Assembly: GCA_003427395.1 (NCBI GenBank) | Contig: BFEA01000471.1 | Coordinates: forward strand, 471,201-496,650 | Direction of reading: 5' to 3' | DNA: 25,450 bases | From: Chara braunii | Lineage: Eukaryota; Streptophyta; Charophyceae; Charales; Characeae | Shown: positions 1 to 9,330 of the stretch, in pieces | Numbering within the stretch: position 1 is the stretch's first letter | How the letters are laid out: every line of letters starts with the position of its first letter | Made by a program: the position numbers and the translations under genes | Notes under the pieces: generated by a model | Databases searched by the model: none | Told to the model about the DNA's origin: nothing | The model's input: the letters and a program-made list of their open reading frames with translations, nothing else

Positions 1-20
1 GATCTCAGGCTGATTTTGTT

Positions 21-170
21 GGTCAGTCATTTGTAGATCACCCGTGGGGTCTGCGCAGGGTGGTGCACAAGTATGCGGTTCATCCATATGATCCTGGTCA
101 GCCATTTGCAAATCCCTCGTGGGGTCTACGCCATGCGGGATTAAATGCAGTCCAAGCAGATCATGTTCCA
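21..170 (+). repeat. Coding-like tandem repeat, two 75-bp (25-codon) units
   Basis: Two imperfect copies begin at 21 and 96, a period of 75 bases. Reading frame 3 is open from the window edge to 275, so the period equals 25 codons. The two peptide units share GQ(S/P)F near their start and WGLR eight or nine residues later. The frame-preserving period suggests the end of a repetitive protein-coding exon or a retroelement gag. It runs into an AT microsatellite, so any real protein ends or splices before about 190. I do not recognise the family. Confidence 0.4.
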
Positions 171-192
171 GTCCCTCAGCGTTCGGGGCCAC

Positions 193-242
193 ACATATAT
201 ATATATCGTCAAATAGAAATATATATATATATATATATATAT
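193..242. repeat. AT-rich dinucleotide microsatellite
   Basis: Two (TA)n blocks are separated by a short TCGTCAAATAGAA spacer. The second block ends in ATATCGTC, the same junction found beside the 49-bp repeats near 23945. Confidence 0.9.
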
Positions 243-294
243 CGTCACAAACAGAACTGCCCGGTAAAACCGTAGGCAGAGAGAGAGAAGAGGA
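243..294 (+). repeat. Single copy of the 49-bp repeat family found at 23951-24097
   Basis: This stretch contains CACAAACAGAACTGCCCGG, then CCGTAGGC and a GA run ending GAAGAGGAC. Apart from one extra A it matches the repeat unit present three times near the right end in the same orientation. Both places are preceded by TATATATCGT. It is a dispersed repeat, probably part of a transposable element. Confidence 0.8.
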
Positions 295-299
295 CATAT

Positions 300-1520
300 A
301 TACATAAAATATAAAAAAAGAGGAGAACAGAACACAAAATGAAAACGGGCGAAGAAAGAAGACAGCTGTTGAAGGTGCCCTGGTGTCACCTGCCCTTTTT
401 TTTTTTTTTAACACCCGGGGTGGTGCTAGAGGTGCTGGTAAGAGCAGACACCGCTAGCAATCCCAGGGAGGCTCCATCTATTGGTACATCCTGACTAATA
501 TCTGACAAAAACGGGTTTCTTAACATCCTGGTGGGTGCCCCCCTGCAAATGGGCTGCTTCAGCAGATCATTGTTCTGGGTTCAAGCATCAGTTGAGAATA
601 TGAAGATCACAGACGGCTTATAGCCGCTTTGACAGCCTGTGGGAGCCTCCTGCCTTCTTTTTGGCCCCTCACCCCCCCCCCCTCACCTTTATGCTACTTT
701 GATCTGGTTGGCGCCCCATGACCACTTCTCTGGGTTGCTGCAGTGGCAACACCTAGTCTGTTTCGCTGGCCATTCCTTCATGCGGCTGGTGCATTCTTCT
801 AAGTTCATTTCGCTCAAATTTACTGTTTATTTTAGTATTTGGCCCGCTGCGGCCAGTGTATATCTGCATTTAGCCAAACAAATTTTACTCATGATGTAGA
901 CATTGTAGAGTGATCGTTTGGTCTGATTTTCTTCACGGGTATTCTATCCATCCCTTCAGGGCACCGGTTGACACAATCCCTCAGCACCTGCTGTGGTGTG
1001 GAAGTGGCGGATGGCATCCGTAAGCAGGATCGCTGCAAATTTTGGTCCATACCGACTCTATAGATCAATGATGGTAGTGGTTAATGAACTTAATGTCAAA
1101 TGTCCAGCCTCTGACCGGACAGTCTGACACAGCTTCCAACAGCTTCCAACAGCTTCCACTTTTGAGGTTTCAGAGGTTTCACGGAATCCCAAAGAATAAC
1201 CTGAGTTTCCCATTGTTCAGTTTATGCCTACTAGGCTACTACAATGGTGGCGATCGTCATGATCAACGAGTGTCTACCCCAGTTATCCTGTCTCCACAAG
1301 GTCCATACGCCATTCCCATCGGATGCCCGTTCTCCGCCTTTGGCCCTGCGTAGCGGTTTACTCTTTTTTAAGGGTACCCAATTCCAGCCAACAGTTTTTG
1401 CACCTCACCAAAGTTGTGGCATGATTTCTGCTCCAATGGTAAAGAATTCCCACCAGCATTTCCCGTTAGTTAACAATGGGAAATTTATCAGTTCAAGATC
1501 TAAGCTGTGTTTCTGGAATA
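300..1520. other. No recognisable gene
   Basis: I see only simple features: a 13-base T run near 398-410, a C run near 671-683, and three copies of ACAGCTTCCA near 1129-1158. Open frames here are short, overlap on both strands and resemble nothing I know. Confidence 0.6.

Positions 1521-1523
<3 letters not shown>

Positions 1524-1593
<70 letters not shown>
1524..1593. repeat. (CT)n microsatellite
   Basis: An uninterrupted CT dinucleotide tract of about 70 bases. It creates long Leu/Ser or Arg/Glu open frames on both strands that are not genes. Confidence 0.97.
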
Positions 1594-1595
<2 letters not shown>

Positions 1596-1725
1596 CTAGC
1601 CCCTTCAGGGCAGACGACACTGACTGCCTTCTGCATCTCCTCTCCTTTCTGAGGGAAGAGCGCTGTATGATAAGTAATGGGGAAGGTGCAGACAGGAGGA
1701 TTAGCAAATGTGTTGCTTGCCCTCA

Positions 1726-1788
1726 TAGACTCTGAGGTCCTCAAAAGAACAGAAACGTAGACTCTAAGGTCCTCAAAAGAACAGAAAC

Positions 1789-1789
<1 letters not shown>
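1726..1789 (+). repeat. Near-perfect 32-bp tandem duplication
   Basis: Units 1726-1757 and 1758-1789 differ at one base (TCTGAGG versus TCTAAGG). The second unit abuts the next CT tract directly. Confidence 0.95.

Positions 1790-1875
<86 letters not shown>
1790..1875. repeat. (CT)n microsatellite
   Basis: An uninterrupted CT tract of about 86 bases, the second of three long CT tracts in the window. Confidence 0.97.
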
Positions 1876-1877
<2 letters not shown>

Positions 1878-2080
1878 GGCCCCTTCTGTGAGTATCACAG
1901 GAGCACACACGCACTCAGTGCTTTCTCCCTCTCCTCTCCTTCAGGAGAGAAGAGCTCTGTCTAACAAGTAATGGGGAAGGTCCATCCTGCCCGCAACACT
2001 GGGTATTAGACAGTAGGATAATCAGTTGCATAATTTTCAAGAAAATGTGTGTTGCCCCGTAGATTCGGAGATCCTCACAA

Positions 2081-2470
2081 ACTTCGACTTCTAACGATAA
2101 ACAATTGAAGTACAGAACGTGTACTACTGTTCATATCATTCCAGCCCGCCACTAGCGCTATGACTACTGCTGCTGCTGCTGCTCAGAGTACTGTATCAGA
2201 TCTTTAATTAAATAGTGCTGCTAACCCTCGATGTAATGACAACAAATTGCAGTTTGACGAGACTCTACATGCTGCGAAGTATGACTCAACTATCTGAAAC
2301 CCCTTCCAGAGGTCAGGAGATATCTTCATTCAGTGCCGGGCGGTGACTCTGGGAGTCCGAGCTGGGGGTCAATCACTCACTGTGGATGAGCGGCCAGACA
2401 GGAGGTGAGAGGATACCAGGAGCCGCAGGAGCGTAAACGGAAACAGAAGTAAACTATACTGTACATCGGG
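2081..2470. other. Intergenic stretch, no gene seen
   Basis: It holds a short (CTG)n run near 2168-2183 and otherwise unique-looking sequence. It lies 3' of the minus-strand gene at 2727-4418. Confidence 0.5.
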
Positions 2471-2477
2471 TACAACA

Positions 2478-2483
2478 TTTATT
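2478..2483 (-). terminator. Candidate poly(A) signal AATAAA
   Basis: On the minus strand this reads AATAAA, about 245 bases past the stop codon at 2727, a plausible 3' UTR length for the gene upstream. The hexamer is common by chance. An ACAC-rich stretch (about 2555-2600) lies between the two. Confidence 0.3.
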
Positions 2484-2726
2484 TGACTAATCCCGATTTC
2501 GGGCCAAAGAGTGTGCATGGGACAGTCAAAAGCATCTGCAAGTATGAATGCACATGCCTGAACACACACATACACATGCACACGCAAACACAGATACGAA
2601 TAATTCTGGCGATTTGAGAAAGAACATGGCATGCGTACCAACACACAGGCACGGAAGTGCAGGCACACGTACACAAATAATAATGCGCGGTATTGTCATC
2701 CGCAGAAGAAAACACGCCGAGGATGC

Positions 2727-4418
2727 TCATTTCGGGCGCAGAGATCTCCAGAGAGGGCCGAGAATTCTTCTCCTTCTCTGGCTTCTTCTTGCAGGCCTCT
2801 TGACGCTGATGAGCCTCGTCTGTGCCTTCAGCAGGAGAGCTGGGTTAGCAGCGTTCTGCAGAGCGACCTTGGCAGCTGATGCATGGACAAAAGGCTCCTT
2901 CCCTGCCTCCCATGGCCAGGAAGAAAGTACCCTCGTGGCCACGTTGGATGGATGCGGAAGCTCCCCATTCAAGTTGCTAGCAGCTGCCCCATCGACATCA
3001 CTGTTGATGAGCCTGGCGGCAGCAGCAAAGCAGAGCAGCTGCCGGCAGGTCTCAAGGGAAAGACCGGCTTTCTGGACCGCAGGTGGTCTCCCTAGCATCG
3101 TCGATGTTCCTTTCTTCTTCCTGTACTTGGTACCCACGCCTGCAGCTGCAAGGTCCTCCGCAAAGGCGGCAACCCCACGCATGATATACCTTCTGTTCAT
3201 AAGAGGGTACAGCTTGGTCGATCCAACACCAGTCATCAACGACAGAAGTTCTGTGCTGTCATTGCAGATGCCGTAGTTGCCATAGCCACCCAGTGGAAGA
3301 CAGGTCCTCTCAGCATACAAGGCGAAAATCTGACTGATAAGTCCGGCATTCAAGAGGAGCCTACCCGCCAGATTGATGTCCGGGATATCCGATTCAGATC
3401 CGGATGATCCTTTGTGGTGACTCGGAAGAGATCCAGATCCAGATCCAGATACAGATACATTACTCGTCGTTCTTAACGTGGACACTGACCGGGACACCAC
3501 TGGCCTCTCCTTACCTCCAGCATAGGCAGGATAGACATGGGTGTCGAAGGGGAGGAAGACTGCTCCGCTGGGGCCATGGGTTCCCACCTGCATGAGCCAC
3601 TTGACTCTGGCATTGAAGTGTCTCCCTTGCACTGTGAACACCCACTCCCCATGGAAAGGCGGCACAAATGCGCCGGGCACACCAGTATATATCATGGGTT
3701 GAACCGGAACATCTAGAAGTTTCCCTGTCTTCTGGTCGAGGTGGTGGAGTTCCAGAGTGTATATCGATCGTACAATGCTCATAGCGCTGATCTCATGGCC
3801 ACTTGTCGTGAGCTCTGTGATGAAGTCGGTCAGTGTGGTAATGCACTTGCCCCTGTACTTAACTGTAAAGGGCTCAGGAACAACCTGCTGCCTTCGACCA
3901 TGGCTGCCGTAGCAAGCTGCCAGCTCGTTGCTTGACAGACCTGAGAGAAGTGCTGCAAAAGCTACGTTCCGCCGAATCTGGGCATCCGGGACGTTGCTCG
4001 GTTTCGCACCCAGCAACAACCTCATGTCGGGCAAGAGTGGGACCAAGGGCTCTCGGTACTCCCTGATCTCAACAGCAGCTTCTAGCTGCTCCAACGTTGC
4101 CTTGCCATCCTTAAAAGGGAGCTCAGGAGCAAAGAACTCCATAGAAGGTGGTTGCTTCTCACTCCTCGACGGCTGTTGCTGAAGATGCAGAGAGTGTTGA
4201 CTCGGGGATGCAACCGTCCCCTTTTGCAGATCCATCACCGTAACTTCCTGGACATTGTTTACCGTAAGCAGTGCGGCGCAAACCTCTGGCTCGAACCTTC
4301 TTGGCGGTGCTTGAACATCCAGGAACCCTGATAACAGAACCGGTGTGAAAATCAGTCGCTCTAAAAACCCAATCATACCATCGAGGAGCGGGTGACCGGC
4401 CTCCACCTGCGCATGCAA
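2727..4418 (-). CDS. Large open exon of an unrecognised conserved-looking protein
   Basis: The frame is uninterrupted for 563 codons from TTG at 4418 to TGA at 2727, the longest credible frame in the window. I do not recognise the family and assign no function. There is no ATG at its start: the first in-frame ATG is residue 15 (4376). The first codons read LHAQ, and CAG at 4407-4409 could be a splice acceptor, with coding starting at GTGGAG. So this is probably a 3' exon whose upstream exons lie beyond 4440 or were lost. The protein mixes globular segments with low-complexity linkers: Q/S/P-rich about residues 72-90, and (GS)n with Ser-rich about 333-358, encoded by an imperfect AGATCC repeat. 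Notable patches are EWVFTVQGRHFNARVKWLMQ (about 266-285) and PLGGYGNYGICNDSTELLSL (about 391-410). The last 25 residues are very basic (RRSQRRRR). No clear signal peptide or transmembrane helix. The long frame with family-like patches suggests a real gene. Confidence 0.7.
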   Translation of the reverse strand: MHAQVEAGHPLLDGMIGFLERLIFTPVLLSGFLDVQAPPRRFEPEVCAALLTVNNVQEVTVMDLQKGTVASPSQHSLHLQQQPSRSEKQPPSMEFFAPELPFKDGKATLEQLEAAVEIREYREPLVPLLPDMRLLLGAKPSNVPDAQIRRNVAFAALLSGLSSNELAACYGSHGRRQQVVPEPFTVKYRGKCITTLTDFITELTTSGHEISAMSIVRSIYTLELHHLDQKTGKLLDVPVQPMIYTGVPGAFVPPFHGEWVFTVQGRHFNARVKWLMQVGTHGPSGAVFLPFDTHVYPAYAGGKERPVVSRSVSTLRTTSNVSVSGSGSGSLPSHHKGSSGSESDIPDINLAGRLLLNAGLISQIFALYAERTCLPLGGYGNYGICNDSTELLSLMTGVGSTKLYPLMNRRYIMRGVAAFAEDLAAAGVGTKYRKKKGTSTMLGRPPAVQKAGLSLETCRQLLCFAAAARLINSDVDGAAASNLNGELPHPSNVATRVLSSWPWEAGKEPFVHASAAKVALQNAANPALLLKAQTRLISVKRPARRSQRRRRILGPLWRSLRPK

Positions 4419-4439
4419 TCCACAATAAGACCCATCAGT

Positions 4440-4760
4440 TAGTCTTGCAGTCTTTTTTTTTAATTCAAGCAGCTACTCATTACCACATGTGTTTGACTTT
4501 ATGAAGCACCAGGCGTGTGCATATGTCAGTGCATTATGAGAACAATGCAAAACTGGAAGACTGAACCAAAACGCTGCATGTGCACCACACATTCATGAGG
4601 GGTGTGCACGTTGAAGCGCAGTTGTCTTCCCAGTACGGCCGCAATGTTGCCTCTTGATATGGGTTTATGTGTTCTGGAATGAACCCAGGCACGGGAAGCT
4701 CCGAATGTCAACACCATGGCTATTGTCCTCACACACACATTACAGTCTCAGAAATGCAGC
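4440..4760. other. Gap between the host exon and the 5' LTR
   Basis: This would be intron or upstream sequence of the minus-strand gene. One minus-strand open frame (4526-4738) is possible but resembles nothing known. The last four bases, CAGC (4757-4760), match the bases following the 3' LTR. Confidence 0.4.
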
Positions 4761-4765
4761 TGCGA

Positions 4766-4929
4766 GGGTTCACCCCTCGGCGTCCTTCGCCGACCTTCGG
4801 GACATCTGTTAAAATTGGAACGATACAGAGAATGAAGATTAGCATGGCCCCTGCCCAAGGATGACATGCATCAATCGAGAAATGGTCCAAATTTTTTGGA
4901 ATTAAAAAAAAAAAGGGTTTACCCCTCCG
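4766..4929 (+). mobile_element. Retroposed insertion with target-site duplication inside the 5' LTR
   Basis: The 15-base repeat GGGTTCACCCCTCGG (4766-4780) recurs as GGGTTTACCCCTCCG (4915-4929), two mismatches, on either side of the U6 copy and its A tail (4904-4914). In the other LTR this site is a single uninterrupted GGGTTCACTCCTCGG followed by CATAAG. The empty site shows the insertion occurred after the element integrated. Confidence 0.92.
4782..4897 (+). ncRNA. U6: U6 spliceosomal snRNA retropseudogene
   Basis: U6 pairs with U2 and the 5' splice site in the spliceosome. Recognisable parts in order: a UUCG-type 5' stem ending GGGACATC, AAAATTGGAACGATACAGAGA containing the ACAGAGA box, AGATTAGCATGGCCCCTGC with the AGC triad, CAAGGATGACATGCAT, and the plant-type 3' end ATCGAGAAATGGTCC followed by six T. 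Differences from the usual plant sequence: extra bases in the 5' stem region, a four-base ATGA insertion just after ACAGAGA, GCCCAAGG for GCGCAAGG, and ATGCAT for ACGCA. It is followed by GGAATT and eleven A, and is flanked by a direct repeat inside an LTR. That is the structure of a reverse-transcribed, LINE-mobilised copy. No U6 promoter context would be expected, so it is almost certainly not functional. Confidence 0.93.
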
Positions 4930-5500
4930 CATAAGGCCCTGCAGCAGGAGCATGCCCACCTTAAGTGAAGGCGCCCCCCCTGAATCTCAATGTGCCCTGA
5001 ACTCGTCAATTTTTTGCAATGTTGGGCGCCAGACAGTTGCCACACGCCAGTAGGTTACATCCGCTTTGCTCGTGAGAACCGGAAATATGCATGAGCCTTC
5101 CAGGCTCTTCCAGCAACGTGGTCGAAACAGGGAGCACCGCACGTTTGTGCCCGGGTGGTTGGGCATGCCTAACCAATTCGGTCCCAGGCCACTGTCTGAA
5201 CAGGCATGGGGCGCAGACACTTTGGCCGAGGCTGAAGCTACTGGAGACTCGGCCTGACGAGGCAAACGGGTGGCAATACGCCCGCCACTGTCGACATAGG
5301 AAAGGGGCGGGCTCCGGTCACAACATTCGGGGACCGGCTTGTGCAAGCGGCAGTGCTGCTGGAGCGTGTGCTCGGTGGCTGCTTGCTGTGCGCTAGCGGA
5401 TGCCGGGCATGTGCAGGCGTCGAGAGGTAGCAGGGCACTGCTGAGGGCAGCGCCATAGCCAGCCCATCCATAGCCGGGCTCGGCTTGGATGGCCAGCGAA

Positions 5501-5566
5501 GGTGGTGGTGGTCTTCGTGTACGAGGGTGAAGAGGTGGTGGTGGTCTTCGTGTACGAGGGTGAAGA
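5501..5566 (+). repeat. Perfect 33-bp tandem duplication in the 5' LTR
   Basis: Units 5501-5533 and 5534-5566 are identical (GGTGGTGGTGGTCTTCGTGT and onward). In the other LTR the matching place is where plastid DNA is inserted. Confidence 0.95.
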
Positions 5567-5969
5567 AGTGGGTGTAGAAGTCCAGGGTGAGAGAGCAAGA
5601 GAGAGATGAGGATGATGATGTAAGTGCACGTACCTGGTCTTGGCGATGGTCTGCAGGGACGGCATCTTTATGTACTTCGGTTGTTGCTGCTGACGTCAAC
5701 AGGTTGCATTGCCAATGCGTAGGCTGGTAGTAGCTGTGTGGTCGTAGTCTGGGCGCTGAGCGCCAAATAGGAGTTAGGGCTCTGGATACATATGTTGGTG
5801 GTGGCGAGAGTATGCTCTCACTGAAATACGGATTCGGTGCTTTGGTTCTCCGTTGGTGGAATATCAGTGCATTTCTGCTTTCTGGACAACGTTGGACTTT
5901 CTGGCTTTCAATGTGATTTTTGCATTCTGGATTCCTGTCATTTCACTCTCTCTCATTTTCCTTGCAATT

Positions 5970-5987
5970 TGGTATCGGAGATGGTTC
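5970..5987 (+). other. Primer binding site for initiator-Met tRNA
   Basis: TGGTATCGGAG begins four bases after the 5' LTR ends. It matches the complement of the 3' end of plant initiator-Met tRNA (TGGTATCAGAG) at ten of eleven positions. This is the usual minus-strand primer of plant Ty3/gypsy and copia elements, and its position fixes the LTR end. Confidence 0.85.
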
Positions 5988-7224
5988 AAGCAGCTCCACT
6001 GGCTCCTTCGCAATAGCTGTTCGGTGCTTCGCTGGATATGGTGGGGCAGTGATAACACTTGTGCGTTGGTCTGCTGGCGGTCCAGGGTCGTGTGGACGCG
6101 CTAGGAAGGCTATGCGGTGACATAGTGGTGCACGCTGGATGATGAGAGCTCACTGTTGTGACAATTTAAGCCGCGAGGTGGAACTGCATTGTATTGTGGG
6201 TTGTGCCGAGGCATTGACCGGTCATCATCAATGCACGTCAGGTTACTGGTGAGAAATCTGTGGTTGGGGGCAGCATTATAAGGTACGTTGCTCCTTACCT
6301 TATCTACCCTCTTCGTTACTTCTTACCGCGAGGAAGTGAGTTCTGCCTTGAGAGTCCTCTCATTGTGAGGTATCGCGACTGCTCAACCTTGAGAGTCGAC
6401 ATTCTTCCTGGGGAGCAAGCTGGTGGGAGACGGGCGTTGCCTCGGAAGGGCCCTGGACGAACTCGGGTCACGGTCACCATGCCAACCCGCTGGGACTAGT
6501 ACATTCATGCTTTGCCGCTTGTCCTTTGGTCCGCTTGCTGCGCTGTAGAGGTCATGTCGGGCATGCCAGCCCTATGAGAAAGAGACGGGTACCGGACCGT
6601 CTATAAAGAGACTCCGGAGGGAATACACGACTCGTGCTGTATGCGAATATAAAAATAGTGCATTCGGGGCTGGCCAGTTCTTCAATGACTTGGGGCACAG
6701 GGGTGGGCCGATTGCACACCTTCAGACACGCCGCTGAAACAGAGCTTCAAGACGTTGACACAAAGTGACTACTCAAGAGGGATACAGGGGGAGGGAAGAT
6801 TCCAGTAAACAGTTCAGTTGTTATTTATTGTAAAATTTCATTCTGGATGCACACCAACAAATGATTTTATTTTTATTTTTGATTAGTTAGTTGTGATGGA
6901 CTTAGCTAACAACTAACAGAAACAGTAGTTAATATTCTTGGCTGCATTGCAATCTAGTCAAGAATAGATATAAAATTGTTCGTAGGAATCTGAGATTATC
7001 TGCTGTTACCGCTTGGCTACTTTCTGACAAAGCTGGGACAAACATTTATGTTATTTTATTTTAATCGGTTGGATGCCATGCTGCTGTAGGTCCCAGCGAG
7101 GACACTAGTGCAGATTGCACGCCACGCATAGCTCAAGAGCGGAGAAGACTATGAGGTTGAAGAACTAGACCAGGGAGAAAAGAGACTTACCCGTAGACTT
7201 TCACTCAGTCGGCCGGTCACTTTT
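5988..7224 (+). other. Untranslated leader of the retroelement, no clear gene
   Basis: About 1.2 kb lie between the primer binding site and gag. Short frames exist (5853-6104, 6260-6499) but none resembles a known protein. A TATA-like CTATAAAG near 6600 sits in a plausible promoter setting but outside the LTR; I give it little weight. Confidence 0.5.
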
Positions 7225-9112
7225 TTGGTGTTACAGCCAGGAGAGGAAAGGAGACTGCGGAGAGGAGCTAGGGAGAGGGGCATACTGCAGAGGGCCAGAG
7301 CAGCAGCAGCCGATGCTGAGAGGGCACTAACAGCAGCCACAACAGCAGAAGCTAGAGCCGCAGCAGAGGCAGCCATGGCTACCATCTCTGCTATGTCAAA
7401 GACCTCATCATCCAGGTACCAGTTCGGGTACGTCAGGATCTTCCACTAGTCAGTCTGCTCGCTTGCAGGTCAGCCAACAGCAACAACTGTCAGCAGAGGA
7501 TTATGAGATACAAGAAGTGGACGCTCGGCGGCTCTCCTCAACAAGCTACAGCGCCAGTTGCATAATGTAGAGGAGAGAAAAGAAAAAGCTAGAATTAGAA
7601 AAGTTAGGCTAGGGTCAAGGGCAAAGGAGCTAGGCAAGTTTGAAGCTATAGATGAGTTGACTCTAGATCCTGTGGTTTTGTCCCTTCGGAACTCCTTGTC
7701 GAGCGTAGCCGAAGTGCAAGCCGTACAATAGGAGATGTTGGCTGCACTGATAGCTGGTCAGAACCAGATTCTGACCGCATTGCGGGAGCCTCGACCTCCG
7801 GTGAGGCAACCACAGTTTGCTGTAGTTCCCCCTACAGTTGCAGCTCCTGTAATGACGCTCCTGCCAACAGGGCAACCCTTTGCCCCTCAGTTTGGCATGC
7901 CCCCATCAGGCGGATTAGTAGCAGGTAGTAGTGGGCAGATTCCTGTACAACCTTCTTTGTTTCCCCAATCAGTGGCTGCTGCTACAGGGCAGCCACACGT
8001 ACAGCAGCCTTTGCAACAGGGTCCGCCGCAGCAGCAGGTACCGCTGCAGCAACAAGTGTTGCCACAGCAGCCTGTGCCACCGGTTTCCCAACAAATGCAG
8101 CAGGCACAGGGTGTTGTACAACCCATACAATGGACACTCAAGATACCCTTGTCGAGTCCTAAACCCTTCTCTGGCGACAAGAAGAAGGAAAAGGACTTGG
8201 ATACTGGGTGAGGACTGTGCGTACGTATGTGAGGCACAAGCTCACAAGGACCAAGGAAGAGGTTATTGTCGTTGCATCCTTCCTAGAGGGATCTGCAGCA
8301 AGATGGTTGAACATAGTAGTACAACAGCAGGGATATGGACAAAACTTTGATGGTTAGGCACAAGCGTAGACATTGGAGGAGTTCGTATGGATGGCCTACA
8401 ACACGTGGCATGACCCTCAAGGGGCTCAAAAGGCCACCAACTCGTTAGCCAGTCTGGGATTGAAGAGATACCGGACAATTCATGAAGTGACAGATGCTGT
8501 AGAGCGACTGATTGTTGTTTCTGGTGTGCGGTACGAACCGCGGGCACTCCTCACAACTTATTTGCGATGTCTGCCCACAGACATAAAAAATAAGTCGGTC
8601 GATGAGGCCTCCATATATGTACATTCTTCGCCTCGTTCAACAAGAAAGCCCTAGACATAGAGGCTAAGCTTGGGAGTGCCCAACAGGGACTGGTTGATGG
8701 AAGGAAGAAGAAGCTTCCTCGGGATTGGAGGAAGAATGACAATCTCATGTTAGTTGACCATGATGGCCAAGCGACTAAGATTAACGATTTCTCTAACCTT
8801 GGAGAAGAGACAGAGAGTTAAATGGGAGTGGGGAGACTTCAGATGGTGGAGTAGCCGCGCCCATGGGGGCCGGGAAACAGAAGGCATGCCGACCCAAGGG
8901 TCAAAGTGACCAAGGACCACCCATATGGCTGAAGCTTGGTCTGGAGTACAAGGTGTGGCGAGACCATCTTGCACGAGACGCTTGTCTCAATTATGGCCAG
9001 TATGGACACACAATTAGCAAGTGCAAGAGTAAGCGGGTGGCTGGGAAGGTCGCGTCCTTGATTGTGACGGTTGGATCTTCCAACTCCAGTGGTGCTTCTG
9101 TGAGCACTTCCT
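7225..9112 (+). pseudogene. gag: Decayed gag (capsid and zinc knuckle) of the Ty3/gypsy element
   Basis: Gag packages the element RNA in a cytoplasmic particle. Pieces in order: an Ala/Arg-rich coiled-coil-like start (7225-7400); a Gln-rich linker (7460-7720); a Gln/Pro-rich stretch with frames open from 7735; then a Retrotrans_gag-like capsid core in two frames (about 8160-8650, with FLEGSAARWLNIVV near 8278-8320 and LEEFVWMAYNTWHDP near 8373); and a zinc-knuckle relic near 8980-9025. Damage includes a CAA-TAG stop just before 7735, a frameshift near 8200, a stop near 8359 and another shift near 8640. The knuckle reads CLNYGQYGHTISKC where CX2CX4HX4C is expected, so the second Cys is now Tyr. 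Confident as a gag relic; internal boundaries are approximate. Confidence 0.85.
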
Positions 9113-9330
9113 AAGGGAAACACCTCGGGCCAGCAGGAGTGTTAGCCGCAGGAGTGTTAGCCGCTCTTACTCATGAAGTGCTTACCTTACCTTCTCCATC
9201 TCAGACGATGGCCAAGGCTATTGACCCCCTGATCGCCCTGCAAACAGATCCGGACCAATCGATGCTTTGTTTAATGGATATGTCTGAGTCCACTGAATGA
9301 TTAGAGAAAGACCCTAGAGACTCCTGGGCG

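Larger units (their letters stand above)
1594..2080 (+). repeat. Diverged duplication of a CT-tract-plus-flank unit
   Basis: After each CT tract (ending 1593 and 1875) the same ordered landmarks follow: CCCCTTC, CTCTCCTCTCC, an AGAGC(G/T)CTGT block, AAGTAATGGGGAAGGT, TGTGTTG, and a TAGA(C/T)TC(T/G)GAG(G/A)TCCTCA block. The second copy contains extra bases. This is an old segmental tandem duplication that carried the microsatellite with it. Confidence 0.7.
4761..5966 (+). repeat. 5' LTR of the Ty3/gypsy element
   Basis: It starts TGCGAGGGTT and ends CCTTGCA, giving TG...CA ends, and aligns along its length with 11026-12852. Removing the U6 insertion leaves about 1.06 kb. It contains a perfect 33-bp tandem duplication that the other LTR lacks. 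The open frames inside (for example 5091-5396) recur in the other LTR only because the DNA is repeated. Confidence 0.92.

Noticed and set aside
1244-1744. Frames of 83-163 residues with (LS)n or (RE)n runs
   Set aside because: They arise from the CT microsatellite being open in several frames; flanking residues show no known pattern.
2548-3276. Plus-strand frame of 242 residues
   Set aside because: It overlaps the longer minus-strand exon and lacks any recognisable pattern; treated as a shadow.
4782-4897. Functional U6 gene
   Set aside because: It has a poly(A) tail, target duplication, insertions near essential motifs and lies in an LTR; this fits a retropseudogene better.
6595-6610. TATA box (CTATAAAG) as element promoter
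   Set aside because: It lies outside the LTR, in the leader, where it could not be regenerated as a standard LTR promoter; too weak alone.
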